A DNA stretch of 64,000 nucleotides from assembly GCF_905404315.1 (NCBI RefSeq), contig NC_066312.1, positions 5,381,001 to 5,445,000 on the forward strand, read 5' to 3'. Position numbers and translations under genes: made by a program. Shown one piece after another: positions 43,801 through 54,179 of the stretch (positions are counted from its first letter, which is position 1; every line of letters begins with the position of its first letter). This DNA comes from Leptidea sinapis (lineage: Eukaryota > Arthropoda > Insecta > Lepidoptera > Pieridae). The notes under the pieces were generated by a model. The model was not told the DNA's origin. It ran no database searches and saw only the letters and a list, made by a program, of their open reading frames with translations.

Positions 43801-44515
43801 TCCCTACTAATTAATTATAATTGTGATTATAAGTTTGTTTACTACGCTTTCACACCTAAACCACTGAACCATTGTTGATAAAATTTAGTACAGAGATAGT
43901 CTAGAGCTTGAAAAAGAACATAGGCTTCCTTTTATTAAAAAAAAGCAATAAAAAGGCATTTATTTTCTCAAAATGTATTCCTTTAGAATTATTTTGATAT
44001 CGTTTCTAATATACTAGGTACTACTACCGCTTTGGAACGAATGGCGCTCTGAGAAAGTAGAAGTGGCGCAAGAAACTTGACATTATTTTTTTGAGCTCTT
44101 TTTAATGAAGTATACAATATTGTACTGTCATTGCTATTGCTATAAAATACTCATAATCTAGAAGTGAAATAAAATATTTAAGGAAAAGTAGTTTTTTCCT
44201 CTCTTGCTTACATCCAAAGTCAACACTGCACCGTTATAACGTTAGCGTCACTAATTGTTCTTGAATCCGGCGCATTCTCTTCTCTTATTGGTTGGAATAA
44301 TACAGATAATGGAGGGCAACATAATACAAATACACGAGAATACAAATAAATAATAAAGATTTTAGAAATAAAGTGTAGAATATAATAAATGTGTATGTAA
44401 CAAAACTGTATATGAATAGCACTGCCAGCACCGGAAAGAGCTGTTTGTATGAGTATTATTTGAAAAGTATTCGAAAAGATAAAATAAAGTGTCCAAAGTC
44501 ACGGGTAAAAGCTAG
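43801..44515 (+). mobile_element. Non-autonomous Helitron, family A
   Basis: Starts TCCCTACTAATTA after A at 43800 and ends 'cacgggtaaaagCTAG' before T at 44516. Both ends resemble the autonomous copy (TCCATACTAATATTATAA ... 'cgcgggtaaaagCTAG'), as does 'ctttcacacctaaaccactg' just inside. It has no Rep/Hel coding. It carries a reversed LINE 3' end (43950-44160). Confidence 0.65.
43950..44160 (-). mobile_element. Jockey/CR1 3' UTR fragment inside the Helitron
   Basis: Reverse complement of the 3' UTR at 12885-13115: 'tacaatattgta', 'agcgccatt', 'gcggtag' and 'ctagtatattagaa' line up in order. No coding portion is present. Confidence 0.65.
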
Positions 44516-44645
44516 TAAATTATAAATTTTAACTGCATATTATCAAACAAGTAACTTTCTATTATGTTGTTTTTTTCTCTTATGGGGTTTTATTTTGTTA
44601 CTGGATGGTTGAGAGCGGTCCATTCTGGTATAAAATATATATATA

Positions 44646-45010
44646 CTAGTTGACCCGACAGACGTTGTTCTGTAGATAATAAAAAAATACTATTATGTAG
44701 GACTTTGCCAATAATATTTCAAAACATCAAGAATTATTTCGTAAAATAAACTCACTTTTGTTATAATAATATTGTTTCACAGTGGAACTGTCAATCCATG
44801 CGTCACTAAATTCTCTCATAGAAAATATGTCCATACAAAACAAATATTGAAAATAAAAATAATTATGGGTCCCAAATCGAAATAAAAACTATCCTATCTC
44901 TCAAGTTGGACTAAACTGTACTCCATGAAGTAATCCCCATTAAAATCCGTTCATAAATTTAGGAGTCCATCGAGGACAAACAACGTGTCACGTAATTTAT
45001 ATATATTAGA
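44646..45010 (-). mobile_element. Non-autonomous Helitron, family B
   Basis: Plus strand A (44645) | CTAGTTGACCCGACAGACGT ... TATATTAGA | T (45011): read on the minus strand TC...CTAG. A hairpin ACAGA/TCTGT near the CTAG end (about 44656-44675) is typical. 365 bp, no coding. Confidence 0.75.
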
Positions 45011-45019
45011 TATATTCAA

Positions 45020-45360
45020 AATGACACGATAGACGTTGTCTGTCCGGCTGACTGTTCTGTAAATAATAAATTATTTATTATATTATTTTTTTCGTAAAAT
45101 AGACTCACTGTTCTTATAATGAAGTTGTTTCAGAGCAGAACTGTCAAACTGGGCGTCATTAAATACTCTCACAAAAAAAAATATGTCCATAAAAAATAAA
45201 TATTGGAAATAATAATAATTATGGGTCCCAAATCAAAATAAAAAGTATCCTATCTCTCAAGTTAGACTAAACTGCACTCCATGAAGTAATCCCCATTTAA
45301 ATCCGTTCATTCGTTTTGGAGTACATCGCGGACACAACGTGTCACGTTACTTATATACAG
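45020..45360 (-). mobile_element. Second family B Helitron copy, eroded ends
   Basis: Follows the previous copy after about ten bases. The interior ('gaagttgtttcagagcagaa', 'cctatctctcaagttagact', 'tccatgaagtaatccccatt') matches it at roughly nine in ten positions, but the CTAG end is replaced by 'gacacgatagacgttgtctg' and no GA|T end is seen. Confidence 0.65.
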
Positions 45361-45640
45361 TGTGTTTTTTTAATTGGGACATTATGGGGAAATCCTAAAG
45401 TATAAGAGATACAGGGAAACTTTCTTAGGAAACAGTAGGTAGTTTTTTGTGAAAAAAAAAATTGGTATAGTCAAAATTTGGTCAAGTGTGAGTTGTCCCT
45501 AAAAATGATTAATTTTGATGAAATTTTTTTTGACGCACATCTACTCAGTTTCATGATATATGACATTTTATTGTATGGGAAGAAAAAAATCGGGACAGCA
45601 GAAGTTAGGTAAATTCGGCTATATGGGTCGTCTATATAAT
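45361..45640. repeat. Unclassified DNA-element-like sequence
   Basis: 'acagtgtgtttttttaattg' and 'ctaaagtataagagatacag', then 'gaaactttcttaggaaacag'. I recall similar text in arthropod repeats, but cannot name the superfamily or find the other end. Confidence 0.3.
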
Positions 45641-47375
45641 ATTAACTCTTATATATCCTATTTAGAAATTTCAACCTATTTACCTCAAAAAGCTTAGCAA
45701 TGCTTATTTCATTCGATTTTGTTTTTTTTTTATAAGCTTTTATCGAACTTGCCATGTTGGTTCATTAGCAATATGTGTATCAAGCCTTACATTAGCTTTT
45801 ATACTGCCAAGTCCCATTAAACCACTGCGCTTAGTGAAAATAAAAGTGCGCAGAACTATATCAAATCGATGGAAGTTTTACACCTCCAGTCACTCCTGGG
45901 ACCCTGGTTTCACAAACTACTTTTTTAAACAGGTGCACTATTTTGATTGTTGTTTATTTGCAAGTTAATCGTGCCACTGTACAGAGTACTATTTAATTAC
46001 CTCAATAGGACGATTAATGGACATTGAGCCGCCTTTGAAATCCGCAACATAAAGGCGAATCAATTATACATACTGTAAATATAATATACTCGTATAAATA
46101 TATATAAAATTATAGAACAAAAGTTTATATTTTTATAAATAATACTTTATTAATGAGAATATTTTGGAATGACTGGAATAATAAATAATACGGAGAAAAG
46201 AAACACAAATACTAAATAAATAATTTGTTTAATTTTAAAAATACTTTTTTCTTACTTTATATTTACTTTCATTTTAACAGTAGTAGGTAGTAGTAGGTAG
46301 ACCTGAGTTGTACACACCTGTGAAGGCATTCTGTTAATAATATTTACATACATAAATAAATCATATATAAATTATGTAAAGTTCAAAAAAGTATGGGAAA
46401 TCCAAATGTACTAAAGTTGTAAAAAGTCCGATATAGTTAAATAGACGATGGAGGTATGCAGGTTGCCCACTAGTTTGTCAGTTCTTATATTTGAGGTTAT
46501 AATTGTTAAACTAAGTATGTGTCTTTGTCATTTGCACGAGTGAACTCATAAATTAACGACTGAAACAGATATATTATAGACGAGCTCATTTAAAATCAAC
46601 TCATACCACTGCATGCACCCAAACTACCCCCCCCCACAATCAATATTTGCTGCATCTAGTGCTATCGAGTTATGCATTCCTAGTACCTAAATTTGAACTT
46701 TTGGAAGTTTTAGCTGGAATATTTACTTACTGAGTAGTTAGTTAGTTATTTAAGTATAATAGAGATAATAAAGAAGTATTTGGCCGATCGATGGTTTTTG
46801 ACTTTTGGCCCACAACACATCAAGGCCTCTGTTAGAAAATGCAACTACTTGTACAAAGAGATTGTTGAAAGATTATAAACTACTATTTATTATTTTTTAT
46901 TAATTAATCGATTCTACTAAACTCCAATTACATCTCTTATTTGTTAAGTTGTTAGAAAGTTCAGGTTACTTTGCTGTTACCGTCAAGTAGTACTTACTGT
47001 GGCGAAGAAACAAGGCGTAACAAACAAACTTACATTCACATTTATAATATTGATTTGAATTTAAATTATTATAATAAGTACTGTGGTAATTCATAATAAT
47101 TATACTCAGATGATACCAATAATTGTGAACTCCAGCGTTATTTCGCAGCGGTCATTTTACATACAATCAACGTTACAATGTTGCATAGGTATCAAACTTA
47201 CGTCCGGTGTACTAGGAGCACATACACGTGCGGGAGTACACGTATCCATAATATAATCATATTAAAAGGAATTTTTTATCCTAGGTAGAGAAAATGCCAA
47301 CACGGTTTAAGATATTGTCAGCTTTTTATACTGCGTAATAGATAGAAAATTTACGCAACGGTTTCGTATTAACGA
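45641..47375. other. No gene seen
   Basis: AT-rich; poly-C at about 46627-46636; no motif-bearing frame. GC-richer patch 47205-47250 unexplained. Confidence 0.35.
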
Positions 47376-47480
47376 AATATCCGCAAGTATACCAGGAGAA
47401 CATAAATCAGTAGAAGATGTATTTGACTTCCTAATATCAAGTTAAACAGAACGATATTGCATCCACATACAGGCACAATC
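47376..47480 (-). repeat. Dispersed repeat module M1 (reverse copy)
   Basis: 'aaatatccgcaagtatacca' and 'ggagaacat' are the reverse complement of 41143-41180; 'ctaatatcaagtt' continues the match. Confidence 0.6.
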
Positions 47481-47814
47481 AGTACTCTGTATTATATATA
47501 GTATTAACTTATAGGTGACCGGCACCAGATTTGTTGGATCTTTATTTTATTATTTTAGACAATATCGAGAACTTTCTCAAAATATATTCAAACCAAACTC
47601 GTCCTCATAAAAAAAAGATGAGATTATTCTGTTCTATTCCATGGCGTGATGTATAAATATAAACGATTTGAAAGAATTGAAAAATTCTCTCAGTGAAGTG
47701 GAATTAAGTACCTTGACTTCAGGGACCTTGGTAAACGAAGGTATGTATTTCCATAATAAACAACAAGACCAGATACTTGAACGATTTGAAACCTTGAGCC
47801 TGCTAAGATAAGTG

Positions 47815-48500
47815 GGGACGGTGCACTGGACTTGAAAGTGACCCACTTTCAGTGTCAATAACACAGTCTCGGTTTATTGATCATTTGATTATATCACTTA
47901 GAGACAAAGTGACATACTTTTGTAATAATAATGTGCTGATTTTTGGATATTTTTGCGTTTGCTGCGTACGATACGACGAACTTAGAGGTCTGTTACGATC
48001 ACAGGCAAGAATATACTTATGGTTTAGTAAGGTGAATATTAAATAGTGGGAAAAGTTAACTCATATAGTTACATAAATATATCAAAAAGTGATATATTAA
48101 AATCATTGAATCCAATTATTTTTGAAATAAATACTTATTTAGTTAATATCAATGAGTTCAGCTCAAGGTTGGTTGGTAGATCTGTGGAGCAAAATAGTTT
48201 GTTTGTTCTAACTAGTTGCTAGAAAAAAATTATGAGGTATTTACGAAGAAAGGTTACAAAATTAATTGCGCCCTTTACGAATGTTGTATTGATTGGGTTG
48301 AATAGGGATCAGGGAATAGTTAGACCAGCATATAATTAATAACATGTGGACTAAGGTTTGTACAAATTAAAATAATTCATAGACATCTGTGACCATGAAA
48401 ACTGGGAGTAAGTAAACTCATGTCACTGATGGAATATTGTAATTTTCATTTAAAGAGCTAAATAAGTATAAAATCATCTTTACCGAGGAACAAATCGAGG
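47815..48500 (+). repeat. Dispersed repeat with modules M2 and M3
   Basis: M2 at 47835-47945 ('cacagtctcggtttattgat', 'agtgacatacttttgtaata'), a middle part with 'gaggtctgttacgatcacag' resembling 51475-51560, and M3 at 48370-48500 ('tgaccatgaaaactgggagt', 'aactcatgtcactgatg'). The modules may be parts of one longer non-autonomous element. Confidence 0.5.
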
Positions 48501-49684
48501 CTTTTCTGACCCTTCGTTTCAGGCTTCAATGTGATATTTAATAGTGGCTACTCTACCTCCTACCTGTGTACTGCCCGCGATTAAGACATTATGAACAGTT
48601 AATTAGTTCACTTACAAGTCGGTGACGCTTCCTTGGCTGTAATTCAACAAGTGAAATGTCGTTGCTCGTCGAATATCAAACCGTATTTAAAATAGATGTT
48701 CCTTCATCTAGACTGATTACATTCTTACACCTCTAACGGCCGTTCTTATATACTATCTTCAGATACGGATAAATTACTACCTTATACTATCAGTAACTAG
48801 CTGTCAATAATCTGAAGCTGTCCCAATATACCCGATAAGTGATTCTTATCGCCTTATACTGGGACACGTGAATTGCAATTTCCATACAAACTTTTATTGC
48901 TGGTAAGCTTATACGTCGTCCCATTGACAGACAACGTGTACGGATAAGGGGAGTTACTGTCGATAAGTTTTAAAACTGACATGGTAGGGATGATGATACC
49001 TATTTATTTGTATACTTAGATATTGAATAATTTATAATACATATTATATCTCGTTGAATAGTGGTTATGATATATAGGCGGTTAATTTCCCTGTGAAATA
49101 CTGCGCACTTTCGATTTCAATCAGCGCAGTTCTAGGTCTCATGTTATTAATCTAGCTTTCTCTCTCTCGCTCATTTTAGGCTCCAGCTCTGGAACTGCTC
49201 ATCTTCCCTACTTTATGAGTTCCTGGTCCAAAAATGCACCACCGCGTTCTTATTGCAATCATTTTGCAAGATGCAAAAATGTATGTATATAATAAATACA
49301 GTCAACTATACTGATTTTTATTTATAAACAATACAGAAGTGATATTTAAAAATGCACAAAGTCATCGTAAGATGTTTCGATAATTGTCCAGTTATGTTTA
49401 GTATAAGTTAAACTGCGGCATATAATTGTTGTACCAACAGATATCACCGTCGTCAAAACTCAAACTTCTAGAATTTAACGATAGATAATTGTCCCAGCCT
49501 TTCGTATTAAGTGAAGTCCTATTTATGTCACTTCTGTGTTACTCCGTTCCAATACAGTCATCTACCATACATTGCAACTTTTATGACAAGAGAATACCGA
49601 GAGGAATACACAGGCAATTCAATCCAGGATAAAGATCTTTGTCTTCACAACATTCCTTAAATTAGGTCCTTATCTATTAGAATT
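48501..49684. other. No gene seen; possible weak M2 copy
   Basis: 'gcgcactttcgatttcaatc' at about 49111 resembles 26863 next to M2. Otherwise no feature. Confidence 0.35.
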
Positions 49685-49805
49685 AACATCTTATGTCTCA
49701 AGGGGACGAGCGCAATTATAGAGCCACTCAGAATTTTAGGGGTTTTTTATAAATACTGAGAGGCACACACCATCGGCTGAACATTCTGCTCGTCTCGACC
49801 CTTAT
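49685..49805 (-). mobile_element. SINE/MITE fragment, reverse copy
   Basis: 'atgtctcaaggggacgagcg' , 'agccactcagaattttag' and 'ggctgaacattctgctcgtc' are the reverse of 35945-36090. Confidence 0.65.
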
Positions 49806-50059
49806 TTAAATAAAAAAAAATGGGTCAGAAAACAATAAAATGAACTTGATTAGAACGTCGGCGCAAACGATATATGTACAAGTAAGTCAGCAAGAGTAAC
49901 TGGATTGGGAAAAGTTGGGGAAGTACGTGAGGACCATGGTAATAAAGGTACTGACTACACCTCAGAGAATGATAAGAGAACACACAGATAAGAAAACAGT
50001 CGTGAATAGATGTTTATATATAACATAACTATAAATGCCCCTAATAACATCAGATATAT

Positions 50060-51184
50060 ATGGCTCAGAGATCCCAGGTGGATGTTATATACACAGACTA
50101 CAGTAAATGTTTCGACAAAATTAACCACAACATACTTTTAAGTATGTTATCTTCCATTGGTATACGGGGTAATCTCTTCAGATGGTTCTCATCGTACGTA
50201 GAGATTCGATGTCAGACTGTGGTGTTGAATGGATACTCATCTAGAACGAGATATATACCTTCAGGAGTGCCGCAAGGATCGCTTTTGGGCCCACTTCTCT
50301 TTAATATCTTTGTCAAAGACATCACGCAGTGTTTTCAGTCGTCCAAAATTTTACTGTATGCAGACGACATGAAAATCATGAAACAGATTAACTCTGTCGC
50401 TGATGCACTCTCTTTACAAGAAGATATGGACCGCTTTCAAAATTATTGTGTTCTGATCGAGCTCGACTTAAATGTATCAAAGTGTTACATTTGTACATTT
50501 ACTCGCAAACCCCACCCTATTGCCTTTCCCTATAAACTTCAAGATTCTATTTTAGTTAGAGTTGGATCTGTCAAAGATCTTGGAGTTATATTTGACAGCA
50601 AACTTCTCTTTGATCTGCATATTGAGAGCATCATTAATAAAGCCACGAAAGCGTTAGGTTTCATAATAAGAATCACTTCCGACTTTCAGGAAATTAAAAC
50701 TATTAAAATATTATATTGCTCTTTCGTTCGTAGTTACCTCGAATATGCCTCACATGTATGGAACCCAATATACAACATTTATATAGACCGCCTTGAAAGT
50801 ATACAAAGAAAATTTTTAAGGTACATTCAATTTAAATCTAACTGTTATCTGCCTGACTATCATACACACTGCAAAAAATTTCATATTTTGACTCTAGCTG
50901 AGCGTAGAAAAATATCGGACATAGCGTTTCTAATGTCTTTATTTAATGGTGCAACTGAGTTGCCAGAACTGGTATGTAAGGTGGGCCTATACGCACCATC
51001 ATTGTTTCTGCGCAGGCCAAATTTATTGTGCGTCCCTATAGCAAGAACTATATATAGACAAAATTCATACCTATTGCGAGCATGTCGTTCTTTCAATGTG
51101 GCATGCCGGGAGGTTGATTTGGATTTATTCTGCACTAGTGTTGCTAGAATGAAGAGAGCCCTATGTGGTAGGTACTTTGAGTGA
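50060..51184 (+). CDS. CR1/Jockey-superfamily reverse transcriptase, 5'-truncated, open frame (374 codons)
   Basis: Begins inside the RT palm: VDVIYTDYSKCFDKINHN (residues 7-24; first catalytic Asp in YTDYSKCFD), then SGVPQGSLLGPLLFNIFVKD (about 72-91), LLYADDMKIM (about 102-111; catalytic DD), DLGVIFDSKLLFDLHIESII (about 177-196), SYLEYASHVWNPIYNIYIDR (about 230-249), and a C-terminal domain ending RACRSFN...RYFE. Fingers and endonuclease are missing, so it cannot retrotranspose on its own despite the open frame. The start Met is simply the first in-frame ATG; the element is truncated at about this point. A TAAAATAAAATAAA tail follows at 51345-51362. An intact 1.1 kb frame among wrecks suggests a younger insertion. 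It resembles the element at 6993-8584 in order and motifs. Confidence 0.85.
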   Translation: MAQRSQVDVIYTDYSKCFDKINHNILLSMLSSIGIRGNLFRWFSSYVEIRCQTVVLNGYSSRTRYIPSGVPQGSLLGPLLFNIFVKDITQCFQSSKILLYADDMKIMKQINSVADALSLQEDMDRFQNYCVLIELDLNVSKCYICTFTRKPHPIAFPYKLQDSILVRVGSVKDLGVIFDSKLLFDLHIESIINKATKALGFIIRITSDFQEIKTIKILYCSFVRSYLEYASHVWNPIYNIYIDRLESIQRKFLRYIQFKSNCYLPDYHTHCKKFHILTLAERRKISDIAFLMSLFNGATELPELVCKVGLYAPSLFLRRPNLLCVPIARTIYRQNSYLLRACRSFNVACREVDLDLFCTSVARMKRALCGRYFE

Positions 51185-51365
51185 TTTGGATTTTAATGTA
51201 GTTTCTTAATTTCTTGCATTGAGTTTTTTGAGCATTGGAGTGTGGAGATGTAGTGATACCTGAATGTGGAAGCTGATAATTGGCCTTCATCATGTTAATT
51301 ATATAATATTGAGAGTTTTTTAGCTGTAAGTTTCCCTAAAATTGTAAAATAAAATAAAATAAATA
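51185..51365 (+). repeat. 3' UTR and AAAAT tail of the 50 kb retrotransposon
   Basis: Non-coding tail ending in 'gtaaaataaaataaaataaa'; marks the 3' limit of the insertion. Confidence 0.75.
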
Positions 51366-52734
51366 TTTGACTGGTCTGAAGTCTTGACCCTTAGTACCCT
51401 TATCCAGAATACGGAGATACAAAAGGGCGCATCCCTTTGCGCGATCTTGTTGCGGTGGATGCTGATGATAAAACTGACTTTGAGGTCTGCTACGACTTAT
51501 GATTTTAGGGAAAAATATACTTATATTTTAATTTTTACTTGAGCAGGATTAATAGTGGAGAAACTGAAATTATCTGAATTAAAAAAAAATGAAAAAAAAA
51601 AATACAGTTAACATTTAGTTTACTTCTTGCTCAGAATAAATATTATTTATTCAAAGCAATATTTGTAAATGTATAATATAATCTTTAGTTAAAATATTTT
51701 ATTTAAAATCAATTTAAAAAACCATCGATCCTTCATAAGATGACGTTTGTAGATTGTTGCGGAATAAAGCACCACGTTGCGGGAATCATCAAGCACTGAT
51801 CGGTTATGTTAACTTAAGTTAGATGAACATAAGTTATAGGATCACATGGTTATGTCCTTCTATACGCTATAAGGACATACATATTCCTATCATGTCTTGT
51901 TTTCGTCTGAAATCGTCGAGCAGTGAAGTTGTAATACAGCCTCTGTAGCGAGAAATCGCAGATCAGGTACCTGTGTACCTGATCTGCGATTTCTCGAAGT
52001 TAATTAAAGTTTAAAAACAAAAACCAATAAGCTCTTTTAGGGTAACTTGCTAATGACTTACAATCTCTGTTAGTTTTTAATTAAATACATCATAAACATT
52101 GTGAGACTAAGATCATTAGCTCCTAAATTGACATCAAGGAGTACTGTACTGTGAAACCTAATCACTAAGGAACATAGTTTTACTTAAAGTGTCTGTTCTT
52201 GATAATAGCTATTAATACGTACAAACCTTACTTTATAACTTTAAAAAATAGTTTGTGTGTCTTGGTGAGCTACTAGTACCGCTATAGCTTACAAGCTTAG
52301 ATCAGTGCTTCCCAAACATTGCTCTGTCACGGCTCGGTAATTTCACAATACTGTGACCAACTTAATACATTTAAACCCAAGCTGCATTAAGTAAAATAAT
52401 ACATATTTATTACCAAATAGTATTAATGTTTTAGTACTACGTACATACCTTGGTATTGCCAATTCAGTCACAAAATTTTAGTGTGAAGTATGTTGGTTAT
52501 TTTTTACAAAAGAATCCAAGTTCGCGGAAAATGAGTAAAATTGTATCTTTTGTTCTGTTTCCCGGTTCTGGTATTTAGTTAAAGTAACTGGCAATAAAAA
52601 AGTTATTGCTTGATGAGCTAATTTTGTGTCATTTTGACGACAAGAACAAAAAGCTGTCTCCACTTACAAATATATACGATGTGTGGGTGCCTGCCCAATT
52701 TTGTTTATTTGGTTCTAGAACTTTTACTTCAGAA
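51366..52734. other. No gene; perfect palindrome inside
   Basis: 51475-51560 resembles 47965-48040 (dispersed repeat). The palindrome at 51949-51996 is listed separately. No coding motif. Confidence 0.4.
51949..51996. repeat. Perfect 22 bp inverted repeat, 4 nt loop
   Basis: Left arm 51949-51970 begins CGAGAAATCGCAGATCAGGT; the right arm 51975-51996 is its exact reverse complement; loop CTGT. Confidence 0.95.
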
Positions 52735-52925
52735 GTTTATTTACTATGCTATTACATTTGACTTAGCACCGAGTTCAAACCTATCAATATATAGTACATG
52801 GAAACAATACTATTTTATTAATATTTGTATAAGAGGTTTTTTAATTTAATCTTTATTGAGTTATTTTATACTTTTCAGTTTTTGAAATCGGTTTATTTTA
52901 AATGTAGTTTTTTTTGTTTTTCTCT
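52735..52925 (+). repeat. Dispersed repeat ending 'cagtttttgaaatcggttt'
   Basis: 'ttacatttgacttagcaccg', 'atactattttattaatattt' and 'cagtttttgaaatcggttt' align in order with 61745-61905. The family ('tttttgaagtcggtt') is very common in arthropods; its class is not certain to me. Confidence 0.55.
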
Positions 52926-53371
52926 TTTTATAGTCATATATTAAATAGTAATTTTTTTAAGTAGCTATCGGTAGGCCTACGAAAGGTTCCCTGTTTTTCA
53001 AACATTTATTTTTCCCCCATTGCACGAACCAATAACTACCAATGGGACATTGATTATCGGACTGTATCTCTTAAACTTTAATAGTTGGACACCTTGACAG
53101 ATATTGAGTTACATGAACGTTTAATTCCGCTTATATTTGTCCCAGTGTTTTACGCCTCTACACGAGGCATTCTCAAAACATGATGACTCGTCGTGACTCG
53201 TTGACAGTGGAAAGTGAACTTGACACTCCAGATTACAATTCCAGATTTACAATTTTCTCTCAATCTGTTTTTATTTTTCGTATTATGGACGTATTGATAC
53301 TTCAATATAAGTACTATATCGTGCTATACGGCACGGAATCTTTGTTATCTGTTCAAGTCAATTAATAATAA

Positions 53372-53749
53372 CTAGTTGACCCGACAGACGTTGTTCTGTA
53401 TATAATAAATAAAATAACGTTTTTTATGAATTTGTCAATAATATATCATAACATCAAGAATTACTTCGTAAAATATGCACACTGCTGTCGTAATGAAATT
53501 GTTTCACAGCAGAACTGTCAAACCGTGCGTCAATAATTTCTCTCATAGAAATTATGTATGGACACATCAAAGGAAAAACAAATGAGTTGTTTTTTTTTTT
53601 TAATTTAGCAGCATTTTCTTATTTATTCACCTTTTAAACCTTCTCTGGACTTCCACAAATAATTCAAGACCAAAATTAGCCAAATCGGTCCAGTCGTTCA
53701 CGAGTTTTAGCGAGACTAACGAACAGCAATTCATTTTTATATATATAGA
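53372..53749 (-). mobile_element. Non-autonomous Helitron, family B (outer of nested pair)
   Basis: Plus strand A (53371) | CTAGTTGACCCGACAGACGT ... 'tttttatatatataGA'. Minus-strand reading: TCTATATATATAAAAATGAA at the 5' end, ACAGA/TCTGT hairpin and CTAG at the 3' end. Its expected 3'-flank T on the plus strand is now at 54180, after the second element. 378 bp, no coding. Confidence 0.8.
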
Positions 53750-54179
53750 CTAGTGGACCCAACAGACGTTGTCCTGTACACACGTCTTAAATTTGAAAAA
53801 TCTGTCCAGCCGTTTAGGAGGTAGTTTAATTGGGAATCTAAACTATTCTCAAATCCACCTGAAGACACACACCAATCTCAAATACACTGGAACACACAAA
53901 AATATCATCAAAATCGATCTAGCCGTTTTGGAGGTATATCAATTGTGAATGTAAACCATTCTTGAATCCACCCGAAGACACACATCAATTTCAAATTCAC
54001 TGGAACACACAAAAATCTCATCAAAATCGGTCCAGCCGTTCAGGAGGTAGTTCAATTGTGAATCTTAACCATTCTCGAATCCACCTGAAGACACACAGAA
54101 AGTTTCAATAAAATCGGTCCAGCCGTCTAGGAGGAGTTCAGTGACATACACACGCACACAAGAATTATATATATAAAGA
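53750..54179 (-). mobile_element. Second Helitron inserted exactly at the end of the first
   Basis: Plus strand A (53749, the last base of the first element) | CTAGTGGACCCAACAGACGT ... 'gaattatatatataaaGA' | T (54180). Minus-strand 5' end TCTTTATATATATAATTCTT, then 'gtgtgcgtgtgtatgtcact'. The interior holds three to four diverged ~100 bp repeats around 'tcggtccagccgtt(c/t)agga' and 'acacaaaaatctcatcaaaa'. No coding. Confidence 0.8.

Noticed and set aside
44646..45360. One long Helitron
   Set aside because: The left part has its own clean CTAG and GA|T ends at 44646 and 45010; the right part is a second copy of the same interior.
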